Part shown: one piece after another, positions 49,127 to 57,509 of the stretch | How the letters are laid out: every line of letters begins with the position of its first letter | Position numbering within the stretch: the first letter of the stretch is position 1 | Assembly: GCF_014635665.1 (NCBI RefSeq) | Contig: NZ_BMDG01000008.1 | Span: forward strand, 62,001-126,000 | DNA length: 64,000 nucleotides | Reading direction: 5' to 3' | Origin: Isoptericola cucumis | Lineage (GTDB): Bacteria > Actinomycetota > Actinomycetes > Actinomycetales > Cellulomonadaceae | Notes under the pieces: model-generated | Told to the model about the DNA's origin: nothing | Seen by the model: only the letters and a program-made list of their open reading frames with translations | Databases searched by the model: none | Position numbers and translations under genes: made by a program

Positions 49127-49606
49127 ATGACCACTCCGACCAGCCCCGATACCCCCGGGGGCCCAGCAACGCAGTGGACCGGGCACGCCGCGACGGCGTC
49201 CGTGCACGTGGCCCAGCCGCCCGAGCGGGTGTGGGCGGAGCTCGTGCACCCGGGAGCCCGCTGGATGCTGGGGGCCAACGTCGAGACCGACTACCAGCCC
49301 GGCAGCCCGGTGACCTTCGAGGGGCACTTCTTCGGCCGGCAGTTCGCGGACAAGGGGCAGGTCGTCGCCGTCGACCGGCCGCGCCTGCTGCACTTCACGC
49401 ACTTCTCGCCGCTGAGCGACCTCGAGGACGTCCCCGAGAACTACCACGACATCCGGATCACGCTGGAGCCGGACGACTCCGGGACCCTCGTGACGGTGCT
49501 GCAGCAGAACGTCGACACGGCCGAGCACGCCGCCCGCTCCGAGGGGCACTGGCGCCAGGCGCTCGACACCCTCGCCCACCGGGACGGCGCACCGCGTGCC
49601 CGCTGA
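49127..49606 (+). CDS. SRPBCC (AHSA1-like) protein
   Basis: A 159-residue START/Bet v1-fold protein: ATASVHVAQPPERVWAELVHPGARW, FEGHFFGRQFADKGQVVAVDRPRLLHFTHFSPL, ITLEPDDSGTLVTVLQQN and SEGHWRQALDTL. AHSA1-like proteins bind hydrophobic ligands or serve in stress responses; the specific ligand is unknown. GGAAGG precedes the ATG. Its last 11 bases overlap the GTG of the next gene, suggesting co-translation. Confidence 0.85.
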   Translation: MTTPTSPDTPGGPATQWTGHAATASVHVAQPPERVWAELVHPGARWMLGANVETDYQPGSPVTFEGHFFGRQFADKGQVVAVDRPRLLHFTHFSPLSDLEDVPENYHDIRITLEPDDSGTLVTVLQQNVDTAEHAARSEGHWRQALDTLAHRDGAPRAR

Positions 49607-50909
49607 GCTCCACCCCGCACCGCCCCCCGCTCCACCGGCCCACCGGCGCCCGGCCCGCCGACCACCGTCCCGGCGGCTCGCAGCCGGCGCGCTGCTGACC
49701 GGCCTGCTGCTGGCCGGGTGCGGCGGCCCCGCCGACGACCCCGACCCGAGCCCGGCCACGTCCGCCGGGACGCAGCCGACGGCGGACGCCCCGACGACCG
49801 ACGACCCGACGGCCGACGAGTCCCGGACGGCCTCGCCCTCGGCCCCGTCGCCGGACGCCTCGTCGTCGTCCGACCCCGCCGACGACGTGCTCGCCGGCTG
49901 GTCGCTGGAGGAGAAGGTCGGCCAGCTGGTCATGGTCGGGGTCGCGGTGGACGACCCGGCCCCGGTGAGCGCGGACGTGGTCGGCGCCCACCACGTCGGC
50001 AACGTGTTCCTCCACGGCCGCAGCGAGGCCGGCGTCGACGCGACCCGTGAGCTGGTCACCGAGTACACGGGCCTCGTCTCCGACGAGACGACCCACGGCA
50101 CGCAGATGCTCGTCGCCACGGACCAGGAGGGCGGGCTCGTGCAGGTGCTGCGCGGCCCCGGCTTCTCCGAGCTCCCGGCCGCGACCGAGCAGGCGACCTG
50201 GGCGCCCGGAAAGCTGCGCGACCGGGCGGAGACCTGGGGCGACGAGCTCGCCGCCGCGGGGATCAACCTCAACCTCGCGCCGGTGATGGACCTCGTCGAC
50301 GAGGCCGACGCCGGCGACAACCCGCCGATCGGGTACTTCGACCGCAGCTACGGCTTCACCCCGGCGTCGGTGGAGCGGTCCGCGACCGCGTTCTCGGCAG
50401 GCATGCAGGCGGCGGGCGTCGAGCCGGTGATCAAGCACTTCCCGGGCCTCGGCCGCGTCACGGCGAACACGGACACCGACGCCGACGTCGTCGACGACGT
50501 CACCGGGCCGGACGCCCGGTCGGTCGACGTGTTCGGCGCCGGGATCGACGCCGGCGCGCGGTACGTGATGATGTCGTCCGCGACGTACACGCGCATCGAC
50601 CCCGACGCGCCGGCGGTGTTCTCGCCGAAGGTCGTGGGGGTGCTGCGCGACGACCTCGGCTTCGACGGCGTGGTCGTGACGGACGACGTGTCCGCGGCGG
50701 CGCAGGTGCAGCAGTGGTCGCCGGGCGAGCGCGCCGTCCGCGCCGTCGAGGCGGGGGTGGACCTCGTGCTGGCGTCCGCCGACCCGAGCGTCGTGCCCGA
50801 GATGGCGGACGCCCTGGTCGAGCGGGCCCGCAAGGACGAGGGGTTCGCGAAGAAGGTCGACGCCTCCGCCGAGCGCGTCCTCGAGGCGAAGGCCGGGCTC
50901 GGAGGATGA
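49596..50909 (+). CDS. GH3-family lipoprotein with altered NagZ-type active loop
   Basis: A 437-residue exported lipoprotein: basic, Pro/Arg-rich N-terminus, hydrophobic run and lipobox LAGC near residues 39-42, then a 50-residue Pro/Thr/Ser/Asp linker. The GH3 barrel follows: WSLEEKVGQLVMVGV, LVATDQEGGLVQVLRG, INLNLAPVMDLVDEADA, VIKHFPGLGR and VVVTDDVSAAAQ with the candidate nucleophile Asp. In NagZ N-acetylglucosaminidases the KHFPG motif is followed by a loop with the catalytic Asp-His dyad. Here the loop reads GLGRVTANTDTDADV and has no His, so the activity or substrate may differ. GTG 49596 overlaps the SRPBCC gene. Confidence 0.8.
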   Translation: MPAELHPAPPPAPPAHRRPARRPPSRRLAAGALLTGLLLAGCGGPADDPDPSPATSAGTQPTADAPTTDDPTADESRTASPSAPSPDASSSSDPADDVLAGWSLEEKVGQLVMVGVAVDDPAPVSADVVGAHHVGNVFLHGRSEAGVDATRELVTEYTGLVSDETTHGTQMLVATDQEGGLVQVLRGPGFSELPAATEQATWAPGKLRDRAETWGDELAAAGINLNLAPVMDLVDEADAGDNPPIGYFDRSYGFTPASVERSATAFSAGMQAAGVEPVIKHFPGLGRVTANTDTDADVVDDVTGPDARSVDVFGAGIDAGARYVMMSSATYTRIDPDAPAVFSPKVVGVLRDDLGFDGVVVTDDVSAAAQVQQWSPGERAVRAVEAGVDLVLASADPSVVPEMADALVERARKDEGFAKKVDASAERVLEAKAGLGG

Positions 50910-51002
50910 CGGCCGGGCCGCCGTGGGCTGCCCGTGACCGGGCGGAGTCTGCCGCCCGCGAACACCGTTGACCGCGGCACCCGCGAGGTCTTGGCTGAGG
51001 CC

Positions 51003-51806
51003 ATGGCCACCGACCCCGCCGAGGCCCGGAGCGCCGCGTCGTCCTTCGGGAGCGACGCCGGTCGTTACGACCGTGCCCGCCCGCGCTACCCGGACGCCCT
51101 GATCCGCAGGATCGCCGACGGCGCGCGGGACGTCGACCCCGACGGGGCGCCGCGCGTGCTCGACGTCGGCGTCGGCACCGGCATCGTCGCGCGACAGCTG
51201 CGCGACGCGGGCTGCACCGTGCTCGGGGTCGACGTCGACGACCGCATGGCCGACGTCGCGCGCCGGGACGGGACCGTCGTCGAGATCGCGCGGTTCGAGG
51301 ACTGGGACGCCGCCGGCCGCACGTTCGACGCCGTCACCGCCGGCCAGACCTGGCACTGGGTCGACCCGGACGCGGGCGCGCTGCGCGCCGCGGAGGCGCT
51401 GCGGCCGGGCGGCGGACTGACGGTGTTCTGGAACGCCGGCGACCCTCCGCCCGACCTCGCCGAGGCGTTCGCCGACGTGTACCGGGAGGTGCTTCCCGGC
51501 TCTCCGATGGCGGCCGCCGGCTCGGGGTCGGCCCGCGAGGGCTACGGCCGGATGATCACCCGGGCGGCCGAGGGGGTGCGCCGCAGCGCGGCGTTCGCCG
51601 ATCCTCGCGAGCACCGGTACACCTGGGAGCGCACGTACACCCGTGACCAGTGGCTCGACCTCGTACCCACGACCGGCCTGATGACTCGCCTCCCGGCCGC
51701 CCAGCTGGACGCCGTCCTCGACGGCCTCGGCGCCGCGATCGACGCCGCCGGCGGGAGCTTCGTGCAGCAGGGCGCCACCCTCGCGCTGACCGCGGCGCGG
51801 CGCTGA
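51003..51806 (+). CDS. SAM-dependent methyltransferase
   Basis: A 267-residue class I methyltransferase: FGSDAGRYDRARPRYPDALI near the start (methyltransferase type 11 pattern), motif I VLDVGVGTGIVARQL (about 46-60), VLGVDVDDRMADVARR, QTWHWVDPDAGALRAAEALRPGG. ATG 51003 has GAGG ahead; an upstream GTG-type frame adds 23 residues that continue from the GH3 gene. The acceptor is unknown. It lies 93 bp after the GH3 gene and is followed by a convergent operon. Confidence 0.82.
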   Translation: MATDPAEARSAASSFGSDAGRYDRARPRYPDALIRRIADGARDVDPDGAPRVLDVGVGTGIVARQLRDAGCTVLGVDVDDRMADVARRDGTVVEIARFEDWDAAGRTFDAVTAGQTWHWVDPDAGALRAAEALRPGGGLTVFWNAGDPPPDLAEAFADVYREVLPGSPMAAAGSGSAREGYGRMITRAAEGVRRSAAFADPREHRYTWERTYTRDQWLDLVPTTGLMTRLPAAQLDAVLDGLGAAIDAAGGSFVQQGATLALTAARR

Positions 51807-51818
51807 GCCGGCGCGGGG

Positions 51819-52115
51819 TCAGTGCCCGCCGGAGACCAGGAAGACCAGCCCGAAGGCGACGGCCCCCACGACGACGCCCAGGCACACGATCGCGCCGGCG
51901 AGCCGCGCCGGGGTGGGCCGGCCGATGGAGACCGCACCGGCCGACGCCGGCCGCTCGCCCGCGGCCGGCGCGCCCGGGGCCGCCGGCGCCTGCTCGGTCG
52001 TCGTGCCGGCCAGCAGGCGCAGGCCGAGGGCGAACAGCGCCGGGATCCCGGCACCCACGATCAGGCCGGCCACGAGGACCTGGCCCAGGGCGCCCCACTC
52101 GATGAAGTCGCTCAT
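51819..52115 (-). CDS. Small two-helix membrane protein next to Pit
   Basis: A 98-residue protein with two hydrophobic segments (LGQVLVAGLIVGAGIPALFALGLRLL, ~8-33, and LAGAIVCLGVVVGAVAFGLVFLV, ~72-94) separated by an Ala/Pro-rich linker. ATG 52113-52115 overlaps the pit stop (ATGA), so it is coupled to the phosphate transporter. Such small proteins commonly follow pit in actinobacteria. It could be an accessory subunit, but the function is not known. Confidence 0.7.
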   Translation of the reverse strand: MSDFIEWGALGQVLVAGLIVGAGIPALFALGLRLLAGTTTEQAPAAPGAPAAGERPASAGAVSIGRPTPARLAGAIVCLGVVVGAVAFGLVFLVSGGH

Positions 52116-53392
52116 GACTGCACGCTCCCCTGCGCCGGGACGCTGACGGTCCCGACCGACTCGATGGCCGCGCCCACGGAGGACGCGGTGGCGGCGGCCG
52201 GCACGGGGGCGACACGCTCGCCGCCGGCCTCGCCGGTGGTGGCGGCGACGGCCTCGACCGTCGCGCCCTTCTCCTCGTCCCAGGCCTCGTTGACGTTGGT
52301 GTGGTCGACCGGCTTGCGGCGCGACGCCAGCCAGATCGCGGCCGAGGAGGCGATCAGCACCACGAACACGGCGATCGTGCCGGCGGCGCCGCCGATCGCG
52401 GACTCCATCCAGTGGCACAGCGCGCCGACCAGGCCGGCGGCCGGGAGGGTGATCAGCCAGGCCACGAACATGCGGCTCGCGACGCCCCAGCGCACCTTCG
52501 CCCCCGGCATGCCGACGCCGGAGCCGAGCACCGAGCCCGTCGCGACGTGCGTCGTCGACAGGGAGAAGCCGAAGTGGCTGGACAGCAGGATGACCGCAGC
52601 GGACGAAGTCTCGGCCGCCATGCCCTGGCGGGTGTCGATCTCGACGAGCCCCTTGCCGAGGGTGCGGATGACGCGCCAGCCGCCCAGGTAGGTGCCGGCC
52701 GCCATCGCGAGGGCGCAGGACAGGATCACCCAGAACGGGACGCCCGAGTCGGCCGGCACGGCGCCGCCCGCGATGAGCGCGAGCAGGATGATGCCCATCG
52801 ACTTCTGCGCGTCGTTGGTGCCGTGCGCCAGGGAGACGAGCGAGGCGGAGCCGATCTGGCCCCAGCGGAAGCCGCGGTTGCTGACCTCCTGCGGCACGCC
52901 GCGGGTCAGGCGGGCGACCAGCCAGGTGCCCGCGCCGGCGACGGCGATCGCCACGAGCGGCGCGACCAGCGCCGGCACGAGGACCTTCGACACCACGCCC
53001 GTCCACAGCACGCCCGACGTGCCGACGGCGGCCAGCACCGCGCCGACCATGCCGCCCACGAGGGCGTGCGACGAGCTCGACGGGATGCCGAACAACCAGG
53101 TGATGAGGTTCCAGACGATGCCGCCGACCAGGCCGGCGAGCACCACCGGCAGGGTGACGACACCGGCGTCGACGATGCCCTTGGCGATCGTCGCGGCGAC
53201 GGCCAGCGACAGGAAGGCGCCGACGAGGTTGAGGACGGCCGACAGCAGGACGGCTGTCTTGGGCTTGAGTGCGCGGGTGGCGATGGAGGTCGCCATGGCG
53301 TTTCCCGTGTCGTGGAAGCCGTTCGTGAAGTCGAAGGCCAGTGCGGTCACGACGACGAGCGCCAGCAGGAGCGTCTCGGTCACGACATCCAT
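52112..53392 (-). CDS. pit: Low-affinity inorganic phosphate transporter (PiT family)
   Basis: A 426-residue membrane protein with about ten hydrophobic segments and both duplicated PiT signatures: ALAFDFTNGFHDTGNAMATSIATRAL near residue 18, and SLAHGTNDAQKSMGIILLAL at about 188. Phosphate is taken up as a metal-phosphate complex with H+. A basic cytosolic tail follows the last helix. ATG at 53390-53392. The upstream region (53434-53478) carries four GTTC direct repeats with 11-12 bp spacing like a PHO box, predicting PhoP control. Coupled to the small membrane protein downstream. Confidence 0.93.
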   Translation of the reverse strand: MDVVTETLLLALVVVTALAFDFTNGFHDTGNAMATSIATRALKPKTAVLLSAVLNLVGAFLSLAVAATIAKGIVDAGVVTLPVVLAGLVGGIVWNLITWLFGIPSSSSHALVGGMVGAVLAAVGTSGVLWTGVVSKVLVPALVAPLVAIAVAGAGTWLVARLTRGVPQEVSNRGFRWGQIGSASLVSLAHGTNDAQKSMGIILLALIAGGAVPADSGVPFWVILSCALAMAAGTYLGGWRVIRTLGKGLVEIDTRQGMAAETSSAAVILLSSHFGFSLSTTHVATGSVLGSGVGMPGAKVRWGVASRMFVAWLITLPAAGLVGALCHWMESAIGGAAGTIAVFVVLIASSAAIWLASRRKPVDHTNVNEAWDEEKGATVEAVAATTGEAGGERVAPVPAAATASSVGAAIESVGTVSVPAQGSVQS

Positions 53393-53433
53393 CGTGGGGG
53401 GCCGGTCCGGGCCCGATCGACCATCAGGGGGCT

Positions 53434-53478
53434 GTTCGGTGAACTGTTCCGGGACTGTTCATCTTCTGTTCACCTTCG
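53434..53478 (+). promoter_or_regulatory. PHO-box-like direct repeats upstream of pit
   Basis: GTTC units begin at 53434, 53446, 53457 and 53468, spacings 12, 11 and 11 bp. The last two read GTTCATCTTCT and GTTCACCTTCG. Actinobacterial PhoP binds 11-bp direct repeats of GTTCACC type, usually two to four in a row. The array ends 42 bp before the pit ATG (minus strand). Confidence 0.7.
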
Positions 53479-53492
53479 CTCCGCGTGTCGGG

Positions 53493-55739
53493 TCAGCGCG
53501 CCCCGAGCACGTCGAGCACCCACGCGTTCTCGAACGCGATCTCCTCCCAGCGGGCGTACCGGCCGGAGACCCCGCCGTGCCCGGCGGACATCTCGATCTT
53601 CAGCAGCGCCGGGGCGCCCGACGCGCGCAGCCGCGCCACCCACTTCGCCGGCTCCACGTACAGCACGCGGGTGTCGTGCAGCGACGTGGTCGCGAGGATC
53701 CGCGGGTAGTGCGCGGCGTCGTCCGGCACGTTCTCGTAGGGGCTGTACGACCGCATGAGCGCGTAGGTGGCCGGGTCGTGCAGCGGGTCGCCCCACTCGT
53801 CCCACTCCACGACGGTCAGCGGCAGCGACGGGTCGAGCATCGAGGTCAGGGCGTCGACGAACGGCACCCCGGCGAGCACGCCCGCGAACAGCTCCGGGGC
53901 GAGGTTGGTGACCGCCCCGACCAGCAGGCCGCCCGCGCTGGCGCCGTCCGCGACCATCCGCTCCGGCGTCGTCCACCCCGCCTCGACGAGGTGGCGCGCG
54001 CACGCCACGAAGTCGGTGAACGTGTGCGGCTTGGCCGCGAGCTTGCCGTCGTCGTACCAGCGGCGGCCCATCTCCCCGCCGCCGCGCACGTGCGCGACGG
54101 CGAACACGACGCCGCGGTCGAGCATGCTGAGGCGCGGTACGGAGAAGTACGGGTCGATGCTCATCTCGTACGCGCCGTACCCGTACAGCAGCAGGGGGGC
54201 CGGCTCGGCGCGCAGCCCCGCGCCGTCCAGGGTGACCGCGTCCCGCCGCCACACCAGGCTGATCGGCACCTGCGTGCCGTCGGGCGCCGTCGCCCACTCG
54301 CGCCGCTGGGTGTACTCGTCCGGGTCGTACCCGCCGAGCACGGGCTGGCGCTTGCGCACGTGCCGCTCGCCGGTCGCGAGGTCGACGTCGAGCACCGTGG
54401 CCGGCGTGACGAACGACGTGTGCTGCACCCGCAGCAGCGGCTGCGACCAGTCCGGGTTCGCGTCGAGGGCGACGGAGAACAGCGGCTCGTCCACGGCGAT
54501 CTCCTCGACCGGCCACGGCGAGCCCGCCTCCAGCCCGCGCAGCGCGACCACGCCCACGCGCGGCAGCGCCTCGCGGCGGAACGACAGCACCACGTGCTCG
54601 GCGAAGGCGTCGACGCCGTCGAGCCGCGTCGCCGGGTCGTGCGGCACGACGGCGCGCGCGGCGGCGGGGTCCTGCGGGCCGTCGGCGCCGGGCACGTCGG
54701 TCACCGCCAGCTCGAAGTTCTCGGCGCCGTCGTTGTGCAGCACCAGCAGGGCGTCCCGCCCGGCCGCGAGCACGACGTGCTCGACCGTGTACTCCATGCC
54801 GTCGCGGCGCTCCCACACGACGCGCGGTGTGCCGGTGGGGTCGTCGGCCTCGAGCACGCGGGCCTCGCTCGTCGTCTTCGAGCCCAGCTCGAGCACCAGG
54901 TAGCGCTGCGACCGGGTCAGGCCGACGCCCACCCAGAACCGCTCGTCGGGCTCCTCCAGGACGAGGACGTCCTCGGACGCGGGGGTGCCGACCTCGTGCC
55001 GCCAGATGCGGTACGGGCGCCACGCGTCGTCCACGGTCGGGTAGAAGACGTACGCGCCGTCCGGGGTGATCGTCGCGCCCGGGAACGTGTCGGTGACGAC
55101 GTCGGGCAGGTCGGCGCCGGTGGTCAGGTCGCGCACGCGCAGCGTGTACCGCTCGTCGCCGGTGGTGTCGACGGCGTACGCGAGCCGCGCGCCGTCGGCG
55201 GAGACGTCGAACGACCCGAGCGAGAAGAAGTCGTGCCCCTCGGCCTCGACGTTCTGGTCCAGCAGCACCTGCTCGCCGTCGGGCCCGCCGTCGTGGCCGC
55301 CGTGGCCGTCCCGGCCGCCCTCGTCCGGCTGCAGGTCCGGCGGGGTCCAGGCGTCGGCGCCGCCCGCTCCGGCGGCCGGCACCCGGGCGTGGATGGGGTA
55401 CTGCCGGCCCTCGACGGTCCGGGCGTAGTACCAGGCGTCGCCCAGGCGCGTCGGCACCGACAGATCGGTCTCCTGGGTGCGCTCCTTGATCTCCGTGAAG
55501 AGGTCGCTGCGCAGGCCGGCGAGCGGCGCGAGCTGCGCCTGCGTCCACGCGTTCTCGGCCTCCAGGTGCGCCAGCACCTCGGGGTCGTCCTTGGCGCGCA
55601 GCCACTCGTAGTCGTCGACGAACGCGTCCCCGTGGTGGGTGCGCGTGGTCGGGCGCCGCTCGGCCGCGGGGGCCTCCTGCGGCCCGGCGACCGGGGTCTC
55701 GGGGACGGTCTGCTCAGGGCTGCTCTCGACGTCGTGCAC
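53493..55739 (-). CDS. ptrB: Oligopeptidase B (S9A prolyl-oligopeptidase family)
   Basis: A 748-residue cytosolic serine peptidase. N-terminal beta-propeller (residues ~30-420) with an unusual Gly/His/Asp-rich acidic loop, GGRDGHGGHDGGPDGE, at about 150-165. The alpha/beta-hydrolase catalytic domain has MVADGASAGGLLVGAVTN (Ser of GASAGG), LATTSLHDTRVLYVEPAKW (Asp) and MSAGHGGVSGRYARWEE (His), plus VAHVRGGGEMGRRWYDDGK before the nucleophile, the oligopeptidase B pattern. It cuts short peptides after basic residues. GTG 55737-55739 is used; a longer frame adds nine residues. Not in an operon with pit, whose promoter lies behind its 3' end. Confidence 0.9.
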   Translation of the reverse strand: MHDVESSPEQTVPETPVAGPQEAPAAERRPTTRTHHGDAFVDDYEWLRAKDDPEVLAHLEAENAWTQAQLAPLAGLRSDLFTEIKERTQETDLSVPTRLGDAWYYARTVEGRQYPIHARVPAAGAGGADAWTPPDLQPDEGGRDGHGGHDGGPDGEQVLLDQNVEAEGHDFFSLGSFDVSADGARLAYAVDTTGDERYTLRVRDLTTGADLPDVVTDTFPGATITPDGAYVFYPTVDDAWRPYRIWRHEVGTPASEDVLVLEEPDERFWVGVGLTRSQRYLVLELGSKTTSEARVLEADDPTGTPRVVWERRDGMEYTVEHVVLAAGRDALLVLHNDGAENFELAVTDVPGADGPQDPAAARAVVPHDPATRLDGVDAFAEHVVLSFRREALPRVGVVALRGLEAGSPWPVEEIAVDEPLFSVALDANPDWSQPLLRVQHTSFVTPATVLDVDLATGERHVRKRQPVLGGYDPDEYTQRREWATAPDGTQVPISLVWRRDAVTLDGAGLRAEPAPLLLYGYGAYEMSIDPYFSVPRLSMLDRGVVFAVAHVRGGGEMGRRWYDDGKLAAKPHTFTDFVACARHLVEAGWTTPERMVADGASAGGLLVGAVTNLAPELFAGVLAGVPFVDALTSMLDPSLPLTVVEWDEWGDPLHDPATYALMRSYSPYENVPDDAAHYPRILATTSLHDTRVLYVEPAKWVARLRASGAPALLKIEMSAGHGGVSGRYARWEEIAFENAWVLDVLGAR

Positions 55740-55819
55740 GCGGCCAGCGTACGTGCCGGGACCCACGGGCCGACGCCGCCACCGGCGCCCGCCGGGTGAC
55801 CGTTCCGGTGATGCAGGAC

Positions 55820-55915
55820 TGTGACCTCAGAGTGTCGGCTGGGTCACATTTTCGTCGCTACACTTCCGGCACGCTCGTGAAACCTCGGCGATACATGGGG
55901 CCTTTAGTGTCGCTG
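55820..55915 (+). promoter_or_regulatory. liv promoter region with periodic GTnnC boxes
   Basis: GTGAC, GTGTC, GTCAC and GTCGC start at 55821, 55832, 55843 and 55854, exactly 11 bp apart. This is the a-site/b-site geometry of actinobacterial GlnR boxes (GTnAC-n6-GaAAC), although the b-sites match poorly. TGTGACC and GGTCACA also form an inverted repeat (55820-55826, 55842-55848). A TACATG (55892-55897) could be the -10. CCTTTAGTGTCGCTG at 55901-55915 recurs upstream of livK. Confidence 0.5.
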
Positions 55916-55990
55916 CACCGCCGGGGGTGAACGGGCACGCCCCGAGCTGCCTCGGGGACCACGCCCTCGACACCGAGGAGGACCGGCCGG

Positions 55991-57496
55991 ATGACATCGG
56001 ACCGACCCCACCTCGCGAGCGTGCTGCGCCGCACCGCTGCGGCACTCGCGATCGCGCTCGCCCCGCTCGCCCTCACCGCTGCGCCCGCTACCGCGGCGCC
56101 CGGGACGGCGACACCCGTATCGACCAGCACCGCCGCAGGAGCCGCCACACCTGCAGGAACGACGACCGGCACGGCCGACGTCCCCACCGACTGCTCGCCC
56201 GAGGAGTCGGCCTGCGTCGCCGCGTTCGTCCTCACCGAGGAGAACGACCGCATCCCCGACGTGGCGGTCACCATCACCGGCCCGGAGGACTTCAGCGCCA
56301 CCTTCACCACCACCGCCGACATGCAGTCGGTCGCCGTCCCCGTGGTCGGCCAGTACACCGTGGCGATCGACCCGGCGACGCTGCCGGCCGATCAGCCGCT
56401 CCCGGAGGGAGCGGCCACCGAGATCGAGGTCACCGCGCAGACCGGCGCCACGGCCCGGGCCGCGTTCCGCGTCGGCGCCGACGCCGCCGCACCGGCCCCC
56501 ACGCAGGAGGAGACCACCTCCGCCCCCGCCGACGACGGCGGGGAAGCCCCGGCGGAGTCGGACGGCGAGGGCGTCGGGGCTGCGCCGGAGGGCGACGCCT
56601 CGCAGGGCGCGCTCACGTGGGCCCAGGTGTGGCAGCAGTTCGGCTCCGGCATCCGCTTCGGCCTGCTGCTCGCGCTCGCCTCGATCGGGCTCAACCTCAT
56701 CTTCGGCACCACCGGGCTGTCGAACTTCGCGCACGGCGAGCAGTTCGCCCTCGGCGCCGCGTTCGGCTTCATCACCATCAACCAGATGGGGATGCCGGTG
56801 TGGCTCGGCGCCATCCTGACCATCGCCGTCTGCGCGCTCACCGGGCTGGCGCAGGACGCCGGCGTCTGGCGGCCGCTGCGGCGCAAGGGCACCCCGGTGA
56901 TGCAGCTGATGATCGTGTCGATCGGCCTCTCGATCGCGCTGCAGTACGTCATCCAGCTGCTCATCGGCGGCGGGTCCGAGCGCATCCTGTCGAACAACCC
57001 GCGGCCGCTGAACATCGCCGGGATCACGCTGAGCACCGCGTCGTGGCTCTCGATGGTCGTCGCGCTGGTCTGTCTCGTGGGGATCGCCTGGTTCCTCACG
57101 CGCACCCGCCTCGGGCGCGCCACCCGCGCCGTCTCCGACAACCCGGCGCTCGCCGCGACCACCGGCATCGACCCCGACAAGATCGTCCGCATCGTGTGGA
57201 TCATGGCCACCGGCTTCGCCGCCCTGGCCGGCCTCATGTGGGGCATCTCGTTCGGGTCGTTCAACTGGCAGCTCGGCGTGCAGCTCCTGCTGCTGATGTT
57301 CGCCGCGGTCACGCTCGGCGGTCTCGGCACCGCGTTCGGCGCGCTCGTCGGGTCGATCCTCATCGGGCTCGTCGTCGAGCTCTCCAACCTCGTGATCCAG
57401 AGCGACCTGCGCTACGCGTCGGCCCTCGTGATCCTCATCCTCGTGCTCCTGATCAGGCCGCAGGGCATCCTCGGCCGCCGCGAGCGGATCGGCTGA
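55991..57496 (+). CDS. livH: Branched-chain amino-acid ABC permease (LivH) with exported N-terminal domain
   Basis: A 501-residue permease, much longer than the ~300 of ordinary LivH. Residues 1-37 are a signal-peptide-like segment (IALAPLALTAAPATAAPG). Residues ~65-165 form an extracytoplasmic beta-rich domain (Cys68 and Cys75 could form a disulfide; VAVTITGPEDFSATFTT), and an acidic Pro/Glu linker leads to the membrane part at about 215. LivH proper: FGLLLALASIGLNLIFGTTGLSNFAHGE, VSIGLSIALQYVI, RATRAVSDNPALAATTGIDPDKI, AAVTLGGLGTAFGALVGS. It forms the channel with LivM. First gene of livHMGF. Confidence 0.9.
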   Translation: MTSDRPHLASVLRRTAAALAIALAPLALTAAPATAAPGTATPVSTSTAAGAATPAGTTTGTADVPTDCSPEESACVAAFVLTEENDRIPDVAVTITGPEDFSATFTTTADMQSVAVPVVGQYTVAIDPATLPADQPLPEGAATEIEVTAQTGATARAAFRVGADAAAPAPTQEETTSAPADDGGEAPAESDGEGVGAAPEGDASQGALTWAQVWQQFGSGIRFGLLLALASIGLNLIFGTTGLSNFAHGEQFALGAAFGFITINQMGMPVWLGAILTIAVCALTGLAQDAGVWRPLRRKGTPVMQLMIVSIGLSIALQYVIQLLIGGGSERILSNNPRPLNIAGITLSTASWLSMVVALVCLVGIAWFLTRTRLGRATRAVSDNPALAATTGIDPDKIVRIVWIMATGFAALAGLMWGISFGSFNWQLGVQLLLLMFAAVTLGGLGTAFGALVGSILIGLVVELSNLVIQSDLRYASALVILILVLLIRPQGILGRRERIG

Positions 57497-57509
57497 AGGG
57501 AGACCCACC

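Noticed and set aside
51819-53006. A 395-codon version of the small membrane protein
   Set aside because: Everything before ATG 52115 is a shadow of pit; the coupled ATGA overlap supports the 98-residue form.
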